Assembly (NCBI GenBank): GCA_038496675.1
Contig: CM076650.1
Span: 22,666,470-22,730,469, forward strand
Direction of reading: 5' to 3'
Source: Rachycentron canadum
Lineage: Eukaryota > Chordata > Actinopteri > Carangiformes > Rachycentridae
DNA length: 64,000 nt
The stretch's first letter is position 1; each line of letters starts with the position of its first letter. The translations under genes and the position numbers were made by a program. Of this stretch, positions 39,201-49,835 are shown one piece after another. Below the pieces are notes generated by a model. It saw only the letters and a program-made list of their open reading frames with translations. It had not been told where the DNA came from and did no database searches.

Positions 39201-40544
39201 CCTAAACAATGCTGCACTGATGCAAAAATGACAGGCAACATGTTTAACATGTTTCAAAAAGGTTGATACCTAATATTTTGTTTTCTGCCAAAATATCCAA
39301 ACGCACAGTACACAATCTTTTTGTCTTGACTTTAGTATAATTCAGGTTTTTTATTATTACGTTTCAACTCTCACAGCACTTGGTTAAGAAAGGGTATAGT
39401 CTGGTTTAATATGCAAAAGATTAATGGCAACATTTATTTATATTCAATTTAAATCACAATCTTTCTTTAACCTTAACCAAAGTGCTTTTGTTGCATAAAC
39501 CTGTAGACCAGCAGACAGGATTCTGGATGGAAACCCTGGTCACTGCTGTGGTAGTCATACATCTGCCATTATTAAATGGAGCTCTTCATTCATTCAAACG
39601 GTACATTGTCTGTTAATATAATCCACAGTCCAATAAAACATCTTTGCTTTTGTGGTTTAGTTGTATAGAAACAATTTTTTTAGGATACAAGGTTGACTCC
39701 TGTGTGCTCGGCATCACATGGGCTATGCATTGGTGGATCTGAATTGAGAAACACGTTAATATAATAAATTAGCAGTAACTGTTACCAGAGATTGACATGG
39801 ATTAAATAAGGACTATTTGTATTTAGACTGCTGGAGCATGTCCACACTAAGCCAGTTAAATTTCTAGACAGATCTTTTCTTTCTATTTCTGCCTGGCGTC
39901 CAACTTAAATTGTGTTTTCTTCCCCCAGTTTTTCCTAAACAATCTCTGGAGTGTGTAAATTCGCTTGGCGATGAGAAAATGGAGCTTTGTTGAAATACTG
40001 ATATATCTGAGCTCAATCAGATGGTAGCATAGTACTTCAGTTTTTTCTTGCTATAATGTATGCACAGAACAGAAAAAAATAGTGTACTGACTCTTCTTCC
40101 TTTGATACTGGAGCCAGCTTCCACCTCCATGCGTGTCCAATAGGATGAAAATTACCTGTTGTGGTGTTTCAATGTGGATGGAGGTAATTTCAAGAACAAG
40201 CTGAAATACCCGTGTGGATGCATCTTGTTGTTTTTTTGCATGAAAATGGCATTTTAGCATTTAATTTACATTGATTCAGATATATTTAAAAAAAAAAAAT
40301 ATTTAGCTTATTGTAGACAAAGCCAAAACACCTCTCCTGCACCAGCAATTTTTAACACAACTATCCTTTTCAACAATAGCATAAGGAGAAAAGGACCTAA
40401 GGCAGTAAGATAGACATCTCCATGTTTTGACAGGAAGCAATTTGAGGAATTTTCAGAAACACACTGTTACAATTGGAGGCTAATAGTCTGGGCTGCTGCT
40501 TCATTCTCATTTCTTTGTGGTAATTGCATTTCAACATTAATTTG
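33386..40544. other. Non-coding stretch
   Basis: Seven kilobases with no supported gene. The open frames, including one of 134 codons at 35095-35499, have no recognisable domain. Minor repeats are (ATTC)n at 33969-33991, short CA at 34667-34680 and the (CA)n at 36262-36298. Confidence 0.5.
36262..36298. repeat. (CA)n microsatellite
   Basis: About 18 CA units. Confidence 0.95.
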
Positions 40545-40690
40545 TAAACTCAGTACAATTCAGTTCAATCAATTTATTTGTCCCCAGTGGGGCAAGTGAG
40601 TTTGCAGCAGTGGGAAATGTATAAAAACATACAAACACAGGACACTTAAATACAACACCCAGACCTAAAGATAAAGGACAATGAGTTAAT
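40545..40690 (-). mobile_element. Rex1-type 3' tail (very short 5'-truncated copy)
   Basis: On the minus strand this reads GCCCCACTGGGGACAAATAA followed by degenerate GAATT/GAACT units, the same 3' end architecture as the Rex1 copy at 31478-32395 (CAATGTGGGACAAAAAAGG then GAATT units). No coding part remains. The inner border is approximate. Confidence 0.5.
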
Positions 40691-41279
40691 TCAGACAATA
40701 AGGTTATGAAGAGCAGAAACAGTACATTAGTAAATCATAGTGACAAAATAACACAAAGGCACACTCTGCATATTATCTTCTCCTTCAAAGTCAAACCAGT
40801 GCATATATTAAATAATGGTACGTATACAAAACATTCTTTATCCATCAAATCATACTTTGATTCATCTGACAGTGAAAAAGGCCATCGCCCATCAAACCTG
40901 CGTCATCTCCTCCCCTCCGATTTGCTTTCTCTTAGGAAATCATTTTTCATTTTTTGCATCATTTTGATACTGACAGAGAGGAGTGGTGTTGGGGGATGAG
41001 ATGGATGGATGGCGCAGAATAGAAAACAGGAGTGGGGAATGAACTCCTGACCCTCAGGCTAAGGCTGCTAGATGGAGGCAGCTAAACCAGACACCAGAGC
41101 ACGAGAAAGACATTTCTAAATGCAATGCTCTGATGAAATATAGATCGGCCTTTGTAAAAGGATAAATTTTGTCCTTGGGAAAGATATACTACCATACATT
41201 TGCAATTCACATGCATTTTAGTCATTCTAACAGCACGGCCCCCTTGGTCCACACTGAAGTACTATGAGAATGACTGTAA
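40691..41279. other. Non-coding stretch
   Basis: Nothing recognised apart from a three-unit GGAT run near 41001-41012. Confidence 0.5.
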
Positions 41280-41830
41280 ACATTGCTGTGACATTTTGTA
41301 CAGGCATTCGTGGCCTCCAGAGGTTGAAGCCTACTGACTTTGGTTATCCCCTGACCTTTCTTCTAGCGCCACCATAAGTCTGACATTTTTGACCACTTCT
41401 GTCCAGACTGTGTCTCAATGGCTGTTGGATGGATGGAGGTTTTTGCACAGACAGATTCAGAGGATAAAGTCAGTTAACTCTGATGAACCCTTAACTCTTT
41501 TCTCAAGCCTCCAGCAGAAAAAACTTTGTAGAGATATTCATTGTTCCTGTGATCATCCACTGACTTTGTGACACCATGTGGTTCATGTTGTGATTTTGAC
41601 TGAAATGTGGCTACAAATTGATCACAGTTTGGTACAGACTATCATGTCCCTCTCAGATGAATTATAATAACCTTGGTGATTGCTTAACTTTTCATCTTGT
41701 GCCATCACAAGTTCAGAATTCAGATTTGTCCACTACGCTATGACCAAATATCTACAAAATGAATGACATTCCCGTCTGCTCTCTCACAGAGCCACTAGCA
41801 TAACTGTTACTTTTTAGATCCTGAAATAAA
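41280..41830. repeat. Percomorph-type dispersed repeat with internal duplication
   Basis: I recognise this as a degenerate copy of a repeat common in acanthomorph genomes, from phrases like CTACTGACTTTGGT, CCCTGACCTTTC, TCTAGCGCCACCAT and TATGACCAAATA. It contains two related sub-units: about 41291-41395 and 41624-41735 align throughout (TTTGTACAGGCATTCG with TTTGGTACAGACTATC, CGCCACCATAAG with TGCCATCACAAG). I cannot name the family or its class with confidence. Confidence 0.55.
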
Positions 41831-42418
41831 AATGCAAGCAGAAACAGGAACAGACATTTGGAGCTGTAAATAAAGAATTCCCCCTCATTCACTTCCTCCA
41901 TCAGCCTTTCCACTCGTCCATAATGTATCCCTGGTAGTTTTAGTACCCATACCTTTCCTCTACAAAAGTAGTTTTGGCCAAGTCAGTTTACGTCTGTGCA
42001 TAGTTACTGCAAAACATTATCCTGAGAGTTTCCAGATGTCTATTCAATAAAACTGAATTCCTGTTCAAGTCAAAGTTTTGGGTAGTGTGTAAAACTTGCT
42101 GGTTGCAGGTTGTGATGGAGGAGCAACTTATGAATGCTGAAACAATGTGGGATGGTGGGGGGGGGGCAATCAGAATTGACCATCTGGTGGCTCTGTTAGA
42201 AAGTAAGAAGTACTATTCCCCTGTGACAAACCAATCGACAACTCTATTGTTAAAGTGCAATCCAGAGTGATGACTTCACTTTTGCTTTGAATGAAAGTAT
42301 TTAATTGAACCTACAAATACTGAGTGAGCTAAAGAAAATGTTATTAAGAGTGGCTTTATTGGGGGAAATATCTGACAAAGAGCACCAAAACTAGGAACTG
42401 GAGATGTATTTACACCAG

Positions 42419-42464
<46 letters not shown>

Positions 42465-45254
42465 CTCTACTCCTGCTTTATCATGCAAGTGTAGCAGAGG
42501 CTGCTTCACAAAATGGATGACTGCTGTTAGACTGAGGAGAAGAGATAGATTGATAGGGGAACAGAGAAAAAGATTTGAAAGACTGAGGTTGAGATAGTGT
42601 GAGGAGTGTGAGACTGATGGCAGATAATGTGCGAGAGATGGAGTCTGCTGGTTTTCCATCCTTGCTGGGAGGAGGAGAACCCTGAAGAAATAAAAGGTTA
42701 CAGTGATTGATTTAACACATTGATTTCCCCCCGCAACTGAGCCTCCTGTGGTCCGTGTCTAACTTTTGACTTGTCTCTTACGGAAACATAATCCCTTCTG
42801 GACTCTCTTTATTAATCAAATACCTTGGTAGTCACATCCAGTTTCTCATTTACCTGCCAGGAACCACAACTGTGTTGCAACACAACAGACACACTGATAG
42901 AAAACATGACAAATTACATGGTGTTAGTCACATACTGTGCTTTATGGTATGAACATGACATTCAGTGAAATCCATCAGAGAACCCTTTATCCTTCACCGT
43001 CAGGACTCTGTTAGCTAGACAATAGAGAAAGAGAGGTGCCTGTCTGTGTTTTCATTCACTGTCACAGCTTTGTTCTACACTCCTTATGTCCTAAGTGCTA
43101 ACTGTGTGTGTGTGTGTTTTAAGTTTTATCTATGCAAATGGGTTTTTATGCTTTAGAAGGACATTTTTGCACACTGAGGTAATGTTCAACCATTCTCATT
43201 TTTCAGAGTGTCAAGGATCAAATTGATATTTGCTTCCTTGACCTTAGTTAAAGAGGATTGTCAGCATCCTCTGTCTGTGTGTTACAGACGGCGCTGGTGT
43301 CAGCGGGCGATTAGCCTAGCTTTATATAAAGGCTCACTCTAAAATACACATCTTAGCACCTCTAAAGGCTAGTGTCTACTCATTTCCTGCATGTGAGATG
43401 TTCATTGAACATCTGAAATAATAACATCTGTGAACAGTTGGCATGTAGTGTGTTTAGATTATATCTGTCAATTATAGTGTCTGGCAATAGACTGCATGTG
43501 GGGGTAGGGGGCCCTCTTCAATGGGTGTCTTTGCCTGAAGCTCTCCAGAGTCGAGGATCACCATTGCATTAAGTAGTTGGAAGCCGCAAATAACCTCATT
43601 AAGTTCACTATTGAAAATCTATAAGTCTGCTTGGTCCATGGTTGGTTAGATTGTACTGTTAGGATCTGCTGGGAAAAGAACACCAATGTAGACACACACA
43701 AACTAAAACTGGTGGGTCACATTAGAGTAATATAATACATAAATGACAGAAGCAGAAATTAAAAAACTGAAGAACTGAAGAATCCAAATGCTTCAGGAAC
43801 AAAAAAACAAGAGCACAAGGAAAAATCAAGAGAACTTGAATACACTCAAGGGGAGCAGGTAACCAGACACAGGTCAGACCAACTGACAGACACGCAATCA
43901 TTATCATTTCAAAATAAAACAGGAAATAAGTCAAGAAAGACAGAAGTTGACTGCAGTGGTAATTCCCAAAAAGTCACACTCTAAACTCTTTTTTTCTGGC
44001 CATGTGAAGGCAGGGGCTGTAAACACAATACTAGCTTGTTAACTTTTATAGACGTGTTTTACAAAGAGCAAGTTTTTTAGTTTTGGTTTGAAAACTCTTT
44101 CTCTTAAGTTGCGAATATTTACAAGCAAATAATTACAGTTAAAATAAGGATATTACAACAAGTCATATAATAAAAAAATATTAATTATATTAGTTTTAAT
44201 TCTGGTAGCTTATTTGATGTTGTAGTCAATGTCTTAAGTCCTGGTTGAATGTCTGCATGTAGTTATTTTATGCTTTGCAAAAGAGCAGTTCTCTTGTTTC
44301 CCAAGATTTTGATAAACACTGAGCCAGATGTGGAATTTTCACACAAAAGAAATGAGGAGGAAGATGGAGTGCACACGTAGATGAGCTCATGATAGTGAAT
44401 AGGGTGAGGTGCTGTGGAGAAGAGACAAACTGCAGAGGTTCAAACTTTGGTGGAACAGGCAACGTGGGATTAAAGAAGCTGCAGGCAGGGAAAATATCAC
44501 TCAGTTTTTTAAGGATTCATGAGACTCGGGGCCTTGAATGTATATTTCAGATATTACCAAAAAAGGAAATTCTTTTTAATTTCCCTAAACACTTGAAGTG
44601 AAGTGTTAATCAGATCCACATTCAAAACTTGAGGATTATATCTGAGGGAATTTAGCTTTAAAAGCTTTTATAAGTATTTACCGCAAAAAACTGCAAATAT
44701 GAAATACTTTATACTTACAGTCCGCCCTGTCTTGAATTGGCACTTCCCGCCCACTGAGCTCTCATGCAGGTTTGCTGAAATTAGTTATGACATGTGTGAG
44801 GGAGGCAGAGAAGCTGGGGGATTTGGGAGGTCAGGCTGAGTTGAAGACATCATCGTTGCCTACCAGGAAGAAGGCAGCATAGGCATTCATGAATATATTT
44901 TCCTTTTTAAAGGGCTTGTCTCCTCTGATCAGAGCATCAAAATGTTCAAACTGAAGCACAGTGAGGTGAGCAAGAGGGTATGTTTGACTTGCAGATCATA
45001 TACTACTCTTCAATGAATAAATAAGGCAACTTAAAAATATTTATATATGCTTATGCTGAACAGTTAATTCTCCTTTTGATGGGTCTTGTCTCAACCCACC
45101 TGCAGTTTAAGGACGTGACCCACTGATACAGTAAGCCATAAACACTTTGATGAGGGAGGGGCAGCGATGACAGAATCCATTCTGCCTGGTCATGGGGTTA
45201 CACTAGTCGGCTCTCAAGGTCAAATAAATTAGCATGAGGCAGGCAGAGAAAGGA
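41831..45254. other. Non-coding stretch
   Basis: No gene is supported. At about 43300-43370 the phrases TTAGCCTAGCTTTATAT and TAGCACCTCTAAAGGCTA resemble a decayed copy of another common fish repeat. The remainder is AT-rich unique-looking DNA. Confidence 0.4.
42421..42461. repeat. (TG)n microsatellite
   Basis: About 20 TG units. It explains a poly-Thr/His open frame on the minus strand. Confidence 0.95.
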
Positions 45255-45770
45255 AGTGTAGCAGCTAAGTGTCTTTTTGGACCCAGAAGCAGACACTGGA
45301 CTCAGAGAGCGTTTCAGTAAGTGATTTAATAAGGTAAATTGTAGAAGATGGTTGTAAGGTTCAAGGGCAGAAGCAGGTCGGCTGTCAGAGGTGGCGACTG
45401 GCTGAAGGCTGAGGGTTGATGCCTTGGTTCCCATTAACAGCGACTTGCATGGAAGGCTTAGTCCTACACTGGGGTTGTGAGGTACAGGAGGAGAGATTAG
45501 GTTGGATGGAAGGAGAGTGGGAGTAACTGAACTGTGAGTGATGAGTTGTGGACAGGTGTGGAGAGACACCAGGAGCATAGAGAGGTGAAGCCATGGCCAC
45601 GACAAACACACACACACACAAATACACAGATAAACAGGAAATAGGAGACAAAAGGGAAACATGGCGAACAAAGAGAAACACAAGGGAAGGGAAAACTAAC
45701 TCACAGCCAGAGGTGTGAGAGAAGTGTCTGGGGCGAACTGTTAGTCCTGTGTTCCTGGTAAACTCTCACT
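45255..45770. repeat. Retroelement-derived dispersed repeat (class uncertain)
   Basis: The segment with GGACCCAGAAGCAGACACTG, TTCAAGGGCAGAAGCAGG, GGCTGAAGGCTGAGGG and GGACAGGTGTGGAGAGACAC matches, from memory, a highly repeated fish sequence often seen as an LTR-like or non-autonomous unit. No protein is recognisable in it, and the 161-codon open frame on its minus strand is a product of composition. No target-site duplication or poly(A) was identified. Confidence 0.45.
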
Positions 45771-47304
45771 CATATCTGAGCTCTAATTGGTTTGCTGGGT
45801 ATCTGGTAGGTACTGGTCTCCAGCACACACATAAATGTTCCATCACAGACTGTAAATATATTTATTTACTGTGTCAGTAAAAGCTGACACTGCTGACCTC
45901 TCCTTGTGGATTGGCCAGAGAACTTTCTCATGCCTGGTTCCTCACATCACTCATCAGGCTTTGTAAAAGCACTTGTGGGAACTGCACAGCATATAAATAT
46001 AGTGTAGTCAGTGCTCAAGTTCCATCTCAGGAGGATATACTAAATGATGCACTTGGAGAAAAGATGTGATGAGCTACAGGGACTCTGGCAGCTGTCTTTG
46101 AAGAGGAGAAAATAGTTTATTCAAATAACAGCGCACATCTTAGGTAAATCAAATCAAAGTCTGGGCCGACAATAGAAGATTTCTGATAAGTTTGTGGAGC
46201 CAGTGTTTCTGTGCTGAGGTGCAGGACGTACAGGGAGAGCAAAATTCACAGGTCTTTGTTTTCATTTTGACCTTGAGCACATTAGTGTGTATACCAAGTC
46301 TTTTTGTCATTTTGTCTGTTTAGCCTGTCTATGAAGCAGCTTCACAATGTTTTCTGAGTATTTGACTTTTTGAGCCTCGGTTCTCTCACATGTATAAATA
46401 TTTGTGTGTAATGTGAAAATGTCCTGTACACAACCTGACACTGCTACATTTGGGTCATAGACCATCAAAAGTCATCATATTCACAATGTGACAAAGCACT
46501 TTTATGCTTGAACCACAGGCACCAATCAAAAAGGACTGCACAATCACCAATAATTGATTTAAAAAATGAAATTATTATTATTATTGAGAAGAAGTTTGTA
46601 AGTGGAGAGTTGGAGGAAGATGACAACTTGGCAACTAACAGTTGAAGTCACATTTCTCTGTTGTGGATCTTGAGATGAATTAATGGTCTCATTCTAGGGA
46701 TTTCTTAAATCAATTACTGATGAAGTAATACAACAGCTCCCAGCCTTTGTGTACCCTCAAGGCCCTATAAGATGAGCTTAAGTACCATTTTCCCACATTA
46801 TTTATTTGAATAGACTTGAAGCTGCATCTTACTTAACACGTGACATGAAAGCAGATGTTTGTTTGTTTTTTTTCATAGAGGGCATAGTAACTCCACATTG
46901 ATATTGATGCAGGCATGGTCTGTTTTTCAGTGTTTTTCTGTTCACATCCACACAGCTGCCATGTGACGTGGAAGAAGTTTCAGCATTCAACATTCACATT
47001 TCAACTGTTTTATTCTACTGTAAATCACCTGTTTGCACAGATGCTGATGATTTTTCAATAGGCAGTCGGCCTATTGTAGCTTTTATTTTAGCGTAGTTAA
47101 TCCACGTACTCGCCAGCAGCTGCAAAATTACCCCAAATGGCGCTGTGTGGGAATCCCTAGTTGCCTACTGTATAGATGTTCCTGTCTTAACATTTCCCCA
47201 CAACTGGCTGCCTTTTGCACAATGGACAACATTTTCTGAGTTACACATCTTAAATGTAATCTTCAATTTAAACTTAAATTTTTATTTATTGTGTTTTTAT
47301 AATA
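45771..47304. other. Non-coding stretch
   Basis: No gene or named repeat. A perfect 8-bp stem with a 5-nt loop occurs at 47056-47076. Confidence 0.5.
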
Positions 47305-48092
47305 TACAGTATTGTGCAAAAGCCTTAGGCCATGATTAGATTTGTTGTTTTAGCAATCTCTTTATTAGAATACAACCAGAAAATACAGGAAATGTATATG
47401 TAGTATTAAAAAAACAAAACAAAAAAAAACACCTGTATTTGTATTTGATCATTTCATTTCAACGTTATGCTGTGAAAAAGGTCCATTACACCAGGTTTGT
47501 GCAAGACATGCTTGAGCATCACAGACATTGTATGAGGTCAACTCATTGGAACCTGCTAATATGTATAAGACCAACTTACAATCACATCATTTCATTCAAA
47601 ATACCAAAGATCACTGAATTTGACATATATAAAATCATAATTTTGCATCAGCAAGGCCACTGTCACAGGGAAATCAGCAAACAAACTGGATACTCAAGAT
47701 GTGGTATTAAAGCCATTAGAAAGAAATTTGAAGAATCATGAGAAGTCAAGGACAAAAAAAAGGGACTGGAAGGCCAAGAAAACTTGATGAGAAGTTTCTC
47801 AGAGTTTCTTCTTTGAGAGACCAGAAGAAGTCCAGCAAGGACCTGGCTCAGCATCTGGCAGCTTCATCAGGATGAAGCCAAGTTGACCTTCTACAGTCTG
47901 AAGAAGCTCGATCAGGAATGAGCTTTGTGGAAGGGCAGCAGCCAAGAAACCCCTTTTTCAGAAGGGGAACAGGGTGAAAAGGCTAAGATATGCTAAAGCT
48001 CACAAAGATTGGAAAAAAAATATAGATGGTCAATAAAACTTTGCTAAAACAACCAAGCTAGTGGTGGCCGAAGACTTTTGCACAGTACTGTT
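47305..48092 (+). mobile_element. Internally deleted Tc1-like (Tc1/mariner) element
   Basis: Terminal inverted repeats are clear: the left end 47307-47332 starts CAGTATTGTGCAAAAG, and the reverse complement of the right end 48065-48090 starts CAGTACTGTGCAAAAG; 23 of 26 positions match. A TA precedes the left end and TTA follows the right end, consistent with TA target duplication with one change. Inside, 47607-47741 encodes a helix-turn-helix like the Tc1 N-terminus (HQQGHCHREISKQTGYSR), then a broken GRPRK linker and SLRDQKKSSKDLAQHL (second helix-turn-helix). After a frame change come KPLFQKGNRVKRLRYAKAHK remnants that precede the catalytic core. The DDE domain is deleted, so it is non-autonomous and decayed. 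Confidence 0.8.
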
Positions 48093-48888
48093 AAACAAGG
48101 CATGAATGCTGTTGATACAATTTCCACTTCTATCACAGTGTGAATGATTTATTCTTCCTTGTTCACAAGCTTGAGCAACAATTTACCAAGGAGGCCAACT
48201 TAAAAAGACTGCATTTAAAAAAAAAAAAGATCATTACTCATATGTTCTTAGTCACTCCAGTGACAGCGTCAGTGTAATAAACAAACAACAGCAGCACAGC
48301 AGTAAACTCTTTATTTGATCTTTTCGAATGTGCTCAAAGCAGAGAAGTAAACACTTGTTCTCTTTAGAAAAGGACAGAGGTTGGTGTAACATGAAAATCT
48401 TTCAGAGCCTTGTTCATTATACAAACAATACATTTTTATCATATTCATACATGTGTGATTATGAGGTACCACACAATAATACTGTACTGTCTTCAGTTAT
48501 TTACACAAGGAACAAAAGCATGATAGCCTTTCTGGCTATAAATACTTGACATGTGATGGTGGAAATATTGACTGTGTAGGTCAATTTTATGTCTTTATGG
48601 ATATAATAACAACGTATACGAGTGTTATGTGTGTGCGAGCAGCAGACATTAAAACAGCAGTAAGGTGATTGGTTTTCACTGTGGCTGTAAGGGAGAGAGA
48701 ACTTATGTGGCAGAAAATAGGATGGAGAAGAAGAGACACTTGACCAGAGAGAATCAGGACATTTGAGAGAGCAGGCTTGTACACACAGTCACACACACAC
48801 ACACTAGCAGTTGGGATAAAATGTGGTAAACTCTCCAACTCGCTTTATCACAACACAGTTCCTCATGTTATTCACCTTGTCCTCTCTT

Positions 48889-48921
<33 letters not shown>

Positions 48922-49492
48922 GTGAAAGCCTCAGTGGGTGCCCAACTGTCTCAGCAGTACTCCTGTATTCCATCTTTTTTCTCAGGGGGGAGAGGAAGGT
49001 GCAAGCTCATGCCTGGGAGAGGAAATTGCCCGAGATGCCACTGCTCTACTGTACATGCCACCGTGTCCGGTCCAGAAGTCCAAGTTCAGAAAAACACACA
49101 TCCTGAAGGAAAGTTTCCACCGCAGTTTCCAGTTTAGACACAGAACACTGAGGAAGAAATATAACTTTGTAGTTTTTGAGGAGTCTTTTTTTTTCTGTTT
49201 TTTTTTTTTTTTAAACAGTTTTGCTACTGAAACAGTAAGCAAAGAGCCCCTTCGTCCCATTGGTCCTCATGTTGAGTTTGTGACGTAATAGAAAGGTTAA
49301 GAGACAGAGAGAGAAAATAGATACTGCTATCTAACATCACAAACAACGATTGTGTGGAGATTGTCAAGGCCTTCGCATTATATTCAGTGAATGAGGTCAC
49401 ATTATAAATTAAGTGTCTCTGTAAACCCTTCGCCTCCTGTGCAGGTGCAGCTGCTGTGGTGTGCATGCATCACAGTAACTGTTATGAGTCAG
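48093..49492. other. Non-coding stretch downstream of adra2c
   Basis: No gene is supported. It contains a (CT)n-(CA)n compound tract at about 48885-48921 and a T-rich run at 49187-49213. Part of it could be transcribed if adra2c uses a poly(A) site beyond the first candidate. Confidence 0.4.
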
Positions 49493-49835
49493 TTTATTGT
49501 ATTTAAATGAAGGGAGAAGAAGTCAGTGGGGAGGGGGGACAAGCCAAAGCCCACGTCAGAGTCCAGAAGTAGCCAGAATGGCATTTGAAGAAAGCCTCCT
49601 CTGTGATTATTAGCAGAGCGCTTACTTGTACTTGAAACCCCCTTCCTGTACCTTAGGTCAAGCCCTTGATCCAATAAGCCTATCCAATCCCTTCATTTTA
49701 AGTGCAATCCCTGAAAGTAAAGGTGTGAAAGCACCCCAGGCCAGCACTTTATCCTACAGCTCAAATTTATGTCTGCAGTGTAAAATGTCTATTAAAAACT
49801 CAGCCATGCAGAAACCCTCCTCACCCCACCCCCCT
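49493..49835 (-). other. Candidate 3' UTR and poly(A) signal of adra2c
   Basis: Reading from the stop codon on the minus strand, the first canonical AATAAA is at 49498-49493, about 340 bp downstream. No other canonical hexamer precedes it. Use of this site is inferred from sequence alone; longer 3' UTRs are possible. Confidence 0.45.

Noticed and set aside
45198..45683. 161-codon minus-strand open frame
   Set aside because: It lies inside a dispersed repeat and shows no protein-family motif.
47056..47076. Perfect 8-bp stem with a 5-nt loop
   Set aside because: Short stems of this size are common in AT-rich DNA; no associated gene or element.
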